NCBI GenBank assembly: GCA_037349105.1
Contig: JAYJMM010000066.1
Location: forward strand, 434,001-498,000
Direction: 5' to 3'
Length of the DNA stretch: 64,000 nt
Source of the DNA: Limnomonas spitsbergensis
Lineage: Eukaryota; Chlorophyta; Chlorophyceae; Chlamydomonadales
In this document: piece by piece, positions 44,942 through 55,974 of the stretch
Numbering within the stretch: the first letter of the stretch is position 1
Layout: every line of letters starts with the position of its first letter
Program-made: the position numbers and the translations under genes
Notes under the pieces: generated by a model
Database searches by the model: none
Seen by the model: the letters and a program-made list of their open reading frames with translations, nothing else
What the model was told of the DNA's origin: nothing

Positions 44942-47441
44942 GGGGCGTCAAAGATGTACAAGGGTGCGAGGACTTTTCGAAAGGTAACAATCGCGGACGC
45001 TGCCTCGGACAGAGGAGTGTCTTGGGCAGGGCAGATGCAGCGCCAATATATAGAGGAATAGATTTCTAGTGGTCAGGCGGAAGGCAGAGGATGATGGGAT
45101 GACGATGATGTTGCTTGGTTTCGTGATTTGGGGTTTTGGGGAGGTGTCGGGCTCGTGTGCCGGTATTTCCTGCCAGGTGAGGGCGTGGACGAGGTGAGGG
45201 TATTTCCCTCCCGACCAGTCGACCACCGCTCCCGATCTCCGCTCCTTACCGCTCCCGACAGATCCCGGGACAGATCCTGTCAGAAGCCAAGCGCACGCGC
45301 CCAAGATGCTTCGGGTTCGGTGTGGTCGACTGTTATTCTCGGCATCTCAGCAGGTTGGATGCCGTTCTTCCTGTCAATTTTTGAGGAGGCGTTCCAGCCG
45401 TTTTTCTGTCGATCCAGAGGATCGCTCTTGATGGTGTAGGGTGCTCTAGCTAGAGAGATGCAGGCGAGTGTTGGGAAATATTGTTAACGTAAATCTGTTT
45501 TTCTGCATGAGTTATTGATTCACTGACTCGAAGGAAGGAAACGGAAAGGATTGTCATCTGAATTCAGTTACCAGTTCAGTTCAGGACATGGGAGTCCGTT
45601 CACGGGTGTCCAAAAGTTCTGGACTTGAATGGGGTATGCCCATCTGTATTTAATGGTCCAGCCAGGAGTCCGATTTTTTGTGTTGAAAACATGTTTACTC
45701 TCATTGATGCTGAGCCTATGTGGGTGAGGAAAGATTGAATGCGACCTTCTTCTTTAGAGCGTGAAGTGCTCTTGTATGGTTGTATTCTTTTTGAATGAAT
45801 AGGCTGGCATGCCCAGATGGATGGACTTGGGCTTGTCCTTTTGACACGGGATGGTGTGCAGGAAAGCTTCCATTCCACGCTGTAACCGGGCACTGAGCAT
45901 CGGCGGTTGAATCCGAAACAAAATATCAAATATGCAATGGTGACTCGTACCGCCCGGGAAAAAACCCGGGAAAAACGCCGTCTTGGAAGAGACCTGAGAT
46001 TGAGGCTCTGGAGTAGACTCCCCTGCTCTATAAGGAACCAATTATTGAAAGCGAATGGGATCCAGGCTGGATGTGGCCTGAATACCGGTGGTGACAAGTG
46101 TGAGCTCGCTTGATTTTCTGCTGCCTCGCTGCATTGTTGCATGGCTGCGAAAGTCCATGCTTGGCACTACACAGCAGCTTTTTGAGTTTGGCAGGCTCAT
46201 AAGCCCCCTGACATTTGTTGTGTACTCGTTATTCGCTATCCGCACCCCAGTCTATCTCATCCATCCGAGAAGTGTGGGAGGATCTGTCGTTCGCTAAAGT
46301 TGACCCACCCCAGGCGACGCAGCAGCCCATTTCTCCATGTAGACTTGGCCGATTGGCCCTGAACTGCCTTCTAGGGCACTGCCATAGGCTACACTATCTT
46401 AAGTGCTTGCCTTAGTCGACTTTTGTAACTTTCAGGCCCAACTGCTTTCAAATCCAAGCGGAGAAGTCTGCGGAACTGGGCTTTTTTTTAGGCATTTTTG
46501 AAATTTTGACTCAAATCATACCCATACACGTCATCGTAACGAGGGAAAAGGCAGGTAAAGAGGGGACTTAAGGGTACATCAAGAACAAAGGTGAATCACA
46601 CTTGATCCGGGGCCACACGGGTTTAAATATCGGGTGGGACAGTAAATGTGCAAGAGATCAGAATGCATAGTCAAACAAGAGGGCTCGAAAACGTGCCATC
46701 AATTTTGGACGCCCCCGTTTGTGAAAAAATGGAAGGGCGAATGCACATTTATCTTGCCCTCAATAATTAGATAAATCCCAAACACTTCCCTTTTCGTTCC
46801 CTTCAGTCACTAGGGTACTTTCGCACAACATACGACTTGGCGGACCCCAAACTAATAATTTGAAACAGACAGCCGCCGTTGAATTAATTACGGTCCCGCC
46901 GTGTCGCACACAGCGACAGGAACAGCAGTTGGGGACAGAAGTCTTAGGCACGCGAGGGACTGACCGAAGGAAAGGAAACAAATTGTCAACCGATTTCAGG
47001 AGCAAACTGGGACCATGAAGGGCGAGGGCGAACCCATATCCCCACATCTTACCCCAAAACTCTAGTCTAATCTAGTGGATTCGAATTGCCTTCCCTAATA
47101 ATTATCGTTGTTTAGGGTGAGGGATTCATCAAAACACGAATTATTGTTTTGTCAATGCCAGTTCCAGTAGGAAACCTAGAGTTTGTGTCCATATTTTGGC
47201 CCGAGGGTAGCAATACTAAACAATTTATTCATACCGAGGGAAGGCAATGCAAATCTACGGTCGTGTCGCCTAGTGTCTCTAGTATTTCCTAATATAATAG
47301 CCCAAACCAAGAAATGTGCGTCTTGACATCCGTCATGCTTCTGGGATGATGCAGCGGCAGAGACCGCACTGTTTGTAGTGTCTCGCACTTGTCGGTGCCA
47401 ATGAATGGCCAGCAACACGGCATGCTCTTGGATGCAATTCT
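44942..47441. other. Gene-free stretch between two minus-strand genes
   Basis: The 5' leader and promoter of the LRR gene should lie just right of 44941. No exon, RNA gene or element was recognised in the rest. The longest open frame (45600-46142, minus) has no domain-like pattern and is judged fortuitous. Confidence 0.5.
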
Positions 47442-50400
47442 TCACCGGGCGTGGCCGGCCGCCATCGTCTGATTTGTACGGGCATGTCCAAAGTGTGAGA
47501 CGTGTGAAGAGTGACCGGGTCGGGTCCTGCCTGCCTTGAAGTCGTCCAGCAAGTTGAGAAAAATATTGTACATCTCAAAGAGGATCCAATCACACGGGTG
47601 GACATCATCAAAGAGGTACTGCATGCAGGGAGGCAGCAGGGGCAAGAGTGGGGGGAAAACCACCTACGGGGATAATGGGATATTACGGGATAATGGAACC
47701 AGGGACAATTAATTGCTACGTTACTTATATTTTTAACCCAGCTGCTTCTGTCAAGGCGCATTCAGGCAATTGCGCAGCGCAGCAGGCAGCCCGCAACATG
47801 GACTCAGATTGACTTGAGACCTTATACCCGTGGCCTCACTGGTTGTCACGGGAGTCCTGGCTTGACTGAAGTACTGAACCAGTTAACTTCTTTGGGGTTA
47901 GGCCCGCAAATCCGAAAACCGCGTGAATGAAATCGTGTTTTTATTAGGTGAAGGATCTAGCTTTCTTAGATGGGGCGAGTCAGCTGCATAAATATTCTGA
48001 ATCTACTCATCAACACGGACCCACACCCCCATACTAGCAAGATTTGGCAACTTTCCTGAATTTATATCATGTGATATTTATATTACTGGTAAGGATTACA
48101 TAATTTATATCCGAGGGCATATAAATTACATTGCCGACCCCTTCTTATACGCTCTCCATCCTGTCGCTCAGCCCGTACCTGAACCGGCACGAGTCCCCTC
48201 GCGATGACCTCCCAATCCACAAGGGGCATGTTGAGCTTTTGCGCCACATAGCGGCCTACACAGTCAGCAGGCAACTGGTGGGAAGGGACGTAACTTCAGT
48301 ATCAACACTCACACACACACACACTGGGGCATGAGCCACTTCAAAGCCAGAACAGGCTTAGCCCTGACCTCCCACTAGACAGAGGTTTCGAGCCCCTCCA
48401 GCTCCTCGATATTTTCTAAGCCTCACTTGAACGCACATCCTCTGCAAGTTGCTGGTTGGGAACCACAGTAGCACAACGCTTTGCATTGCAAGACATATTT
48501 ATCAAACAAACAGGACATTTCAAATTGGGTCACGTTCTCCATGTCCATTCATGTGCCCCTTTGGTTACCTCCTGCATACAGCAGCCCCATGCCAGCTGAA
48601 GGGTCTTAAGTGCTTGGATCTGACAGGCAGCACAACAGTAGTAGCGATGCACATCTGGTCACATGGGCATTGGATACGTCGGTGTAGGTGCATCACCGCA
48701 GTAGAGAAAACTGCCCTCATGAGTAGCCCTGCCCCCTACCCCCCTGGGAGATCTTACACCTACTAAACTAAACCCTACTCATTGCACACACACCGCGCTA
48801 CCTACCCAGCTCAGCCCCCCTCGCCCACCTGCAGCATTGAGTTGCGTTACAAACATCTTGTTAATCCACTTGCGGTGCCCGTCAAGCGATTTCCCTGTTT
48901 TGCTCTTGTAATGCACCATGGAAGCAGTGTGATATACCATGAGGGCGCCGGGGAAGGTGGCGCGCAACTGAAATCGGAGTTGAGGTTTTGGGGTTGTTGA
49001 TTTAGGGTAAAGGATTTACAGCTAAGACTGCAGGGAAAGGTTTCAGGTGAGGGTAACAGGGATGAAGTTCCTGGTGTCAAGCTGCTTAGGTGATAGGGTT
49101 CATGGTCCAAGAATCAGGGTTCAGCCTGCCCATTCGTCGTCGCACCTGTGTCGCGAGATTAGTAAGATTGCGGACGAAGCCGGCCATAGATGCAGGCTCT
49201 AGGGCTGGCAGCAGCGAGACTTGCATCTCCCCCACTTCAACATGACCCTCCGCCACAGCCTACATGTTTCAGGGTAAATGGTTTCAGTTCCTTGCTTTCA
49301 GATGTCTCAGGTTTCTCAGGTGCAACCGAAATACAAGCATGAGGATTGCTAAATGCATCCTCATGGAATAATATACGCTGTCTGTGGGGACGCTCTCATA
49401 TACTGATCGTCTGTGGGGACGCACTCAGCGACTCATCGTCTGCTATCCCTGCATCCACCTTCAACGTCCCATGGTTTGCGTGGAGGATGATCAGGTCCGG
49501 CTGCTGCGGCGCCCCCCCGCTCTTCAGGGGCAGCATGAGGTCATGAAACTGCTTGCGAGCAGCAGCCACCCACATCAAGTGTTCCGGCTGCCTCTGATCT
49601 ACGCCCATGACATACCTATGCGCAGAGGAGTGTGGAGGTGTGAGCAGGGATATGAGCAGAAGAGTGTGGAGGTGTGAACAGGGATATGCACTGAAGAGTG
49701 TGGTGGTATGTACAGGGATATGCACTGAAGAGTGTGGAGGTGTGAACAGGGATATGTGCAGAATTGTGTGGAGGTGTGAACGCAGATATGAGCAGAGGAG
49801 TGTGGTGGTGTGAACACGGATATGCAAAGAGGAGTGTCGAGGTGTGAACAGGGATATGCCCAGCATGATAGGGCTTATCGATTGAGTTGACTAGGGTTCC
49901 GGGTCTAGAGATTTACAGGGTTTGAGATTTTAGGGTTTGGGCTGTTGTGTGGTGCGTGCTCCTGCGTCTGTGTGTGTGTTTGTACAGAAGGGATCGGCAT
50001 CAGAGCCTTGGCCCTGTAACCTCAACCCAGATCTTGACGCCTTCGTAATATACATATTCATGCAGTCCAAACATGTTCAGGAGCTGCCCCATGCACGTGG
50101 TATCCTGAACCCTATTATTTAATCCACGATCGCAGCCAAATTGGTACTTTTTGGACCTTCACCTCAACATATGTACGTCTAAGCCCTCCAGTATAACAGT
50201 ACAATCACTCTCAATTGGTCTCCACAACGGTTTCCGCACATGAAACCACTACAGACTAAGTTGGCTAAAAATATATATTGGATCAAACAAGAATTTTCAT
50301 AGGAGTCATATCTTGTTCGAAAACGTGTGTTTCACCGTGCTCTCTTCACTGCTTCAAGATGCACGCTGTTGTGTGCGTCTAATGGGACAAGAGTAGTCGT

Positions 50401-51414
50401 GTGCAATTCCCCCTCGCATCCAGTTTTTTCAGGGGAAGCCACGGCTCATGAACATGCCGCAAGCCTTGGGGGCAGCAGTGTCTAGGAGGCCGGAGGAACC
50501 AGGGTGGGGCTATGATGCAGAAGCAGCTTTATAACATCAGTGTAGTGTGGCATGTGTGCTCCCTTCGACTGAGATGGCTGATTATGACAAAGGTAAAGCA
50601 AATCAGTTATTCATAGAACATGACTTTGGGTTGAAAATGTCCACACCCCTCATGCATAAAGTGATGATCCTTCGAGGCCAGGACATGGAATCAAGGAGAC
50701 CGGAGACCCATCGTCCATCGAAACTGGCGGTACGGGTTACTATTAAGCCTATACTAGGCGAACATGTGGAACATTGTCAGCTCCGAGTTGGTGATGGCGT
50801 GATTGAGCACTGGCACATGCCCCCGGTCGTGCAGCTGGATGCGACTGCCGTCAAACAGCTGGTGGTACTCCTGGGACGTGCTGTCGCCGCCGCCCAGCCG
50901 ACGAGCCAGTGTCTCCACATAGTAGTTGAGCAAGTGGGTGTCAGTGCTGTCGCTGAGAGCAAATATTTTCACGGAGTCCGCCGGGGGGTCAGCCTGAGGC
51001 CGCGGGCGTCCAGCAGCGGGGCGATAAGGTTCCGGAGGGGGCAGGCTGGCTCCAGCATCTGCCAACGGCTGCTGAAAGGAGCGTTCATGAAGTCCGGGGA
51101 GTAAGGTGGGTGTGCATGACCAAAGGGAACTCGTCCCTGCGGTACAGCAGGGACTCTGGGGCTGGCGGCGGCAGCGCCCACGAGCCAGGCATGCTCCCAT
51201 ACTGACAGCCGTGCATGGCGCGGGCCTCGTTGACAAGCTCCATGGGTTCTGGCATGACATCGGAGTTGGCCGCCGCCATGATATGGCGCTGACGAGGCGT
51301 AGGGCGTGCATATGCTTCATGTCCAAGATGGGCAGATCCCACATGGGCCATCCCGGCCCGCATGAGCTGTTCCCACGTGGGCCATCCCCGCATGGCCGCC
51401 TGAGGCTTTGACAA
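47442..51414 (-). CDS. PC-esterase/TBL-like SGNH hydrolase family protein, 5' part frame-broken
   Basis: Minus-strand exons are about 51414-50754, 49615-about 49430, 49259-49146, 48967-48829, 48255-48179 and 47618-47442. The last four join with matching phases. The SGNH blocks appear in order: VKIFALSDSTDTH (the GDS-like block), DLIILHANHG, FPGALMVYHTA, KTGKSLDGHRKWIN, WEVIARGL, and finally YLFDDVHPCDW carrying the catalytic D-x-x-H. Such enzymes acetylate or deacetylate polysaccharides in the Golgi or cell wall. In the first block the reading changes frame twice (near 51103 and 50977), each time at a run of C bases, and meets a TAG at 50754 where homologues would continue. The donor of the 49615 exon is unresolved. 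It may be a pseudogene, or an intact gene with homopolymer errors. The true start is uncertain. Confidence 0.6.
49626..49864 (+). repeat. 34-bp minisatellite, seven copies
   Basis: Seven tandem copies of a 34-bp unit (AGAGTGTGGAGGTGTGAACA then GGGATATGCACTGA), differing at several positions. The array begins only about 10 bp upstream (in gene orientation) of the exon that starts at 49615, inside an intron of the esterase-like gene. Confidence 0.85.
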
Positions 51415-51442
51415 CGCTCACGGCAATGCAGGCCAGAGTTGC

Positions 51443-54290
51443 GTGCATCAGGGTGGCCCAATGTCCGATGCTCCAAGGTTGGGCCTGGAAGCGGAAGAGT
51501 GGCCGGCGCCTAGGGGAAGAACCCTTGCGCTGATCTTGGATCCACTCACTGAGGGGTCGCAGACCAGTGGTGCAAGAGAGGAAAGCGCGTCAGAGGGAGC
51601 CCCGCAGCAGGGCATGGCCAGAGGGGCAGGGGCCGCGCGGAGGGTCAAAACTGAGCCCGGTCACGAGGACCAAGGTGCAGGCGCCCCTGCAGCCCCGGAG
51701 GGGGAGGCAGGGTGCGGAGCCAGACACAACGAGGTGCCGATCAAGAGGGAGACAGACGCGCCTAGGCCTGAGCCCGCAATGGTGAGGATGGACAGGGAGC
51801 CAGCCAGGCCAGAGGTGACCCAGCAGGTTTTGCAGAGGTGCAATGAACCGCGGGCCCAGAAGAAGTCAGCGGTCCCAGTGGGAAAGCCGTGGGCGGACCT
51901 GGTGTCCGAGGAAGAGCCGCCAGACCCCAGAGAGGGGACGCATGCGCCGATGAGATTGCCGCCAAGGGCGGAGTTGCACCAGCAGAAGCACGCAAGGCCG
52001 CGCCGCCTCCCGGTAAAGGAGGAAGCTGGAACCACGGCATACGGCACACCCTGTCCAGATTTCACTCCAGCACAGGCAGGCATGGACAGGGATCCAGGGG
52101 CGGATCCGATAGCGGGGTCAAGAGGCGCAGCAACCAGACAGGCAGCATGTACGGGTTCTTTAACAAACCGGCATGGACGCCCGTGCCTAGGGAGCGGGAG
52201 GAACGCCCCAGGGGGTCGGAGTCCTCAGGGGGCGCAAGGCTGTTGGGCCCAGTGGAGCGGTCAGAGGAAGAGCCACAGCCGATTGGGTGGACGGAGATCC
52301 TGCAGTAGGCTGCACGCCTGTGGAAGCAAGTATGCTCCAGGTATTTTGCCCACCTCAGCGATCAGGCAAGGGCCATTGAGGAGTTCAGGTGCCACCATCT
52401 GACAGAGTGGGCGACGAAAGCCATGATGGGAATCCCTCACACGGGGCAGGACAGGGCAACGCTGTTGACAGCCCTTGGAAGGGAGTCCAAGGGGGCGGAA
52501 GGACAGGAGGCGGCCGTAGTGGTAGTCAAGGCATTTACAGACGAGTGGTGCACCAGCGTGGTGGGGGATCAGGAAGAGCCCAAATCCGAGCCAGAGGAGG
52601 AAGATGTGCCCCAGGAGTGCGAAGGATTCGAGGTGGCCGGAGAGGAGCCAGGCGAACTCAGGGAGGTCCGGAGGTGGCAACTAAGAGCAGACAGGGAGAG
52701 TTGTGCCAGCCGCACTCAGGCCAGGCCAGATGTGAACGCTTGGAGGCAAGTAGCGAGCCTAGCCGCAGGGACCAGCGACGGGCTGAGGGGAGCAGACCCA
52801 GGCCAAGAAGCCCCGCAGTTAGCGTGCAGCTGAGGCTGACCAGCCTGTCTCTGGCCAGGATGGCGGAGCAGGGCTCGGAGCCACGCAGGGCGAGTAGGCA
52901 AGAGTTCTATGCGATGCTGCGGATTGTGGAAAACAAGGAAAACAGCGGCCAGAAGGGCCATGTGGACCACATCGCGGAGTTCATGCGATCCAGGGCGGCC
53001 CGGACAGGCAAAAGATTGGAAAGGAGGAGCCGCCACTCGGACCAAGGAAGGTTGATCCTGCAGGAGATTGAGCCCACGGGAAACGCCGGGAGAGGCGAAT
53101 CGCGGAGGCAGGAAGACAGGGAGGAAGAGCTGTAAGGATCCGAGCCTTCCGAGGCAAGGGAGTACACGGGTGGAACGCAGCCGAGCATGCCCAGCCGTGA
53201 ACCGCCCAGGCAACATGCAGTATCAGGCAGAGGGGCTGAGCCCCAGGGGCCGGGCCGCGAGGAGAGAGAAGGCCGAGACAGGCCAGATCAGCCGCCGCCA
53301 GAAGGGGGTAGGGCCCCCAGAAGCGAGGCAAGCGGGCAGCCATCTGGGGGCGGATGGTCCCAGAGAGGTGAAGGCCGCAGAGACAGCCGGTGCCAGCACA
53401 GCCGCAGCCCGGCATGGGGTGGGGGCGGAGGATCAGGACCCGACCCCAGCCAATCAGAGTCGGAAGGATCTGACGGGCGCGGCCCAGGGGCCAGGAGGGA
53501 ATCGATGAAACAGGAAAAGAAGAGGTTGGAGATGGAGCAGGCGGAAGTGAACATGCAGCTGCAAAAGCAGATGGTCCTGCAGCTGGCGGGGGTGACCAAG
53601 TTCACCAAGATCCCGACCATCCAGGGCAATGTGCTGGATATGGCCTATCCCGGGGCCGTCGCGGCCATCAAGTACTGCCAAGCGTGTGGCTTATGGGGGT
53701 CGCACAACAGACTGGCATTATCCGATGAGCCGCCGGCACTAGCAGTGGTGGCAGGGGAGATTGCAGGGTCATGCCAGTCACCCTCGGCCATGGCCCTGCT
53801 AGTGCGGCCCCTGGTCAAGATGTGGAACGACAAGCCTGCCAGTGTGGGGCCGCTGGTGGTCGCCATAAGGGCAGCGCCGCAAGGGGACAGGGCCACCAAG
53901 GAGGTGGAGAGGATCAGGGAGTAGTGGGCCGCTCGGCCAACGGAAAGGCAGCGCTGTGAGGTATCCCTGCTTACCCTGTGGATCAGGGTGGTAAAGGAGG
54001 AGGTGGGAAAGCCGACCTCGGACAAGAGATCAGCGATCACCAACCGCAATCAAGTTGGGAGTCAAGACCACCTTGGACCCAAAGGTCAAGCCGGAGGAGA
54101 CAGTGGAGGCGTTTGCCCACAGGCACTTGTCCACAGCAGAGTTGCTGCAGATCTCTAGGGACGCGGTGGACCACTTTGGCAGAAGGCACTCGGTCTCACA
54201 TGTTCTACGATCGAGGGGCTGCCAGGAGCCATCAGGGTCAAGCTGAGCGCGTTCGTAATCAATGCCGTGCCAAGGGACCGACATGGACAA
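51443..54290 (+). mobile_element. Degenerate gag-like coding block, family not recognised
   Basis: A protein-like reading runs through several frames. First comes an Arg/Glu/Pro-rich N part (51443-52160), then the segment GFFNKPAWTPV, an in-frame TAG near 52306, and a helical part FAHLSDQARAIEEF continuing to 52700. A coiled-coil-like Glu/Gln/Lys stretch starting at 53506 (MKQEKKRLEMEQ) leads into a folded-looking domain (FTKIPTIQGN, AIKYCQACGLWG, MWNDKP), which ends at a TAG at 53922. The same frame then reads on (ERQRCEVSLLTLWIRVV) before shifting near 54050 to GVKTTLDPKVKPEETVEAF. The charged, Pro-rich, coiled-coil layout recalls retrotransposon Gag, but no zinc knuckle, protease or polymerase was found. 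An unknown host gene that has decayed is the alternative. Confidence 0.4.
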
Positions 54291-54500
54291 ATACTCATGT
54301 CCACCGATATGTGGTCATCAGACTCCTCTTTGGCAATCCATGCCGAAGCCTGGGTCAACCATCGAGGCTTTTTCCTCGGCTAATACCAGATGTTGCGAGT
54401 GCGCGACAGGCACGACACGGGACTGCACTGGGAGAGGCGCTGCTACACCGAGAGTTCCGTATAATGCATCCTCTGCAAAAGCCGCATGCCTGTAGTAATT

Positions 54501-54602
54501 TCCTCGTGTCACAAGAGTCGCGCTTGTACAACGTCGTGCTTGCCAACTCAGCTCGATACTGTGACAACTCAGCCTTGAAGTCGGTTGGGCGAATCGCGTT
54601 TC
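54501..54602 (+). repeat. Dispersed repeat R2, copy 1 (inverted relative to copy 2)
   Basis: About 100 bp that match the reverse complement of 60313-60418. Shared text includes GAGTCGCGCTTGTACA, GCCAACTCAGCTCGAT and TGTGACAACTCAGCC. The TGTGACA/TGTCACA ends are typical of LTR termini, so an LTR fragment is possible. Confidence 0.75.
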
Positions 54603-54879
54603 TAATTGATCTTCTTCGTTCACATGCGTTCGTATGTTGCTGCTGTCTGGAGTCGTGTAAGGGGCGCCTCGGCCAGCCTTAAGGTTGCGCTCTGAGGGTC
54701 GCGGGGTTTGAGCGGCAAAACCACAGAGACACGTCAAAGTGATATATTGGATGGCAGCCTCCAATGCAGGCCGGGGGGCGTAATCAGCCCCATGTTAAAC
54801 CTTCATAGACTCTCAGGTACTCAATTCCCAAGATGATAAGTTAAGGTGCTCGTTTATTTGATCGTGCGCTGAAGGCTGC

Positions 54880-55670
54880 CCTCACGGCGCATGGGCTGTT
54901 CCCTGCGCACATATGTGCATGCAATCATGCATGAGCTTAGCAAAGCCCAGCAGCAGCAAGGCTAAGAAGGCGCGTGTGTCATGCAGTGGCGATCCGTCTG
55001 CGTCAGGCACGCCCACGCCTGTGTCATCCCCAGAGGCCCAGACGGGACGGAATGGGTGGGAACGACAGATGAGGGGGAGGGATGCGATGCTTCCGGTGTC
55101 AGGACTGTCAGCGACATGACCAAGAGGGCAGGACCACCTGCAGCAGCAGCAGCATCGGAGGCAGGCGAGCTGAGGTGGCCAGCAGAGAGTAGCCGACGCG
55201 TGACAAGGACTAGCACAATCAGAGGTGACTGGGTCCAAGGTTGCGCTGAGTGGTACAGCTGCTACAGCTGCTCCATGATGGTCAACAACTGACCCAGCAG
55301 GCTCATCGTGATGCGCATGAGGAAGGAAATGCCGGGCAGGGACGAGCTGCGTGTCCTATTCAAGCAGGACTGCATGCACAGCACAGAGGGCAGTGCTCTC
55401 AGAGCACTCCCCATAGGCAGCTGCGCGGGGCGGTCTCAGCCGACCTTATGGCCAGTGTGGGTGCTAGGCGCCCAGCATGGGCTCAGGGACTCGCTCTGTG
55501 GAGCAGAAGCTCAACAACGATATGTCCAAGTACGGCGCCACAGCCGAGGCGGTCCGGACGGCAGCGTGTTGAAAGACTGTATGGTGTCATTGGAGAAGAT
55601 GATCAAGGTGACAGAGGCGGCTGACCTGGCCACCACCCCTCTAGCAGACCAGATGGGCCGTTCCTAGACC
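54880..55670 (+). other. Possible decayed coding sequence, unrecognised
   Basis: Protein-like text appears in alternating frames: a Lys/Ser-rich start (54913-55119), a segment ending in several Ala residues then SEAGELRWPAESS (55130-55200), and MGSGTRSVEQKLNNDMSKYG near 55480. Frame changes and stops break it up, and no domain could be named. It may belong with the gag-like block to its left as parts of one element. Confidence 0.25.
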
Positions 55671-55974
55671 GGCCATGATCCGTTCATCTTGAGGCTGTCC
55701 AAGGGGCACTTCGTTCTTTTGATGATGATGGACTACCAACTGCGGACTTGGTAACATGATGTACCACTGGGCTTGATAAACGGTGAGAACTTGTTCACGT
55801 ATCTTCTTATACCCTGCTGTCAAGACACTCATCATTAAAATCATGTGGCCTGCAGGTCACGAGCCATGAGGGCCTCAAGGTATTCAACATCCTGCATTCC
55901 TGCTGCTCCACTTGGACCAGCGCGGCCGTTCACATCTACTTGATAGTCAGGGTGATATTTGCCGCCTATTATGA

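Noticed and set aside
45600..46142. Minus-strand frame of 180 codons in the gap between the LRR and esterase genes.
   Set aside because: No domain-like pattern or splice support, and mixed composition typical of chance open frames.
50547..51104. Plus-strand frame of 185 codons over the esterase-like region.
   Set aside because: The minus strand carries the conserved SGNH motifs; this is its shadow.
34939..53924. Several in-frame TAG codons inside protein-like text (37219, 40.96 kb, 50754, 52306, 53922), hinting at a reassigned stop codon.
   Set aside because: The giant gene uses about 4850 codons with no internal TAG, TAA or TGA although CAG is very common, and the LRR gene is also clean. 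The TAGs occur only in loci with other damage.
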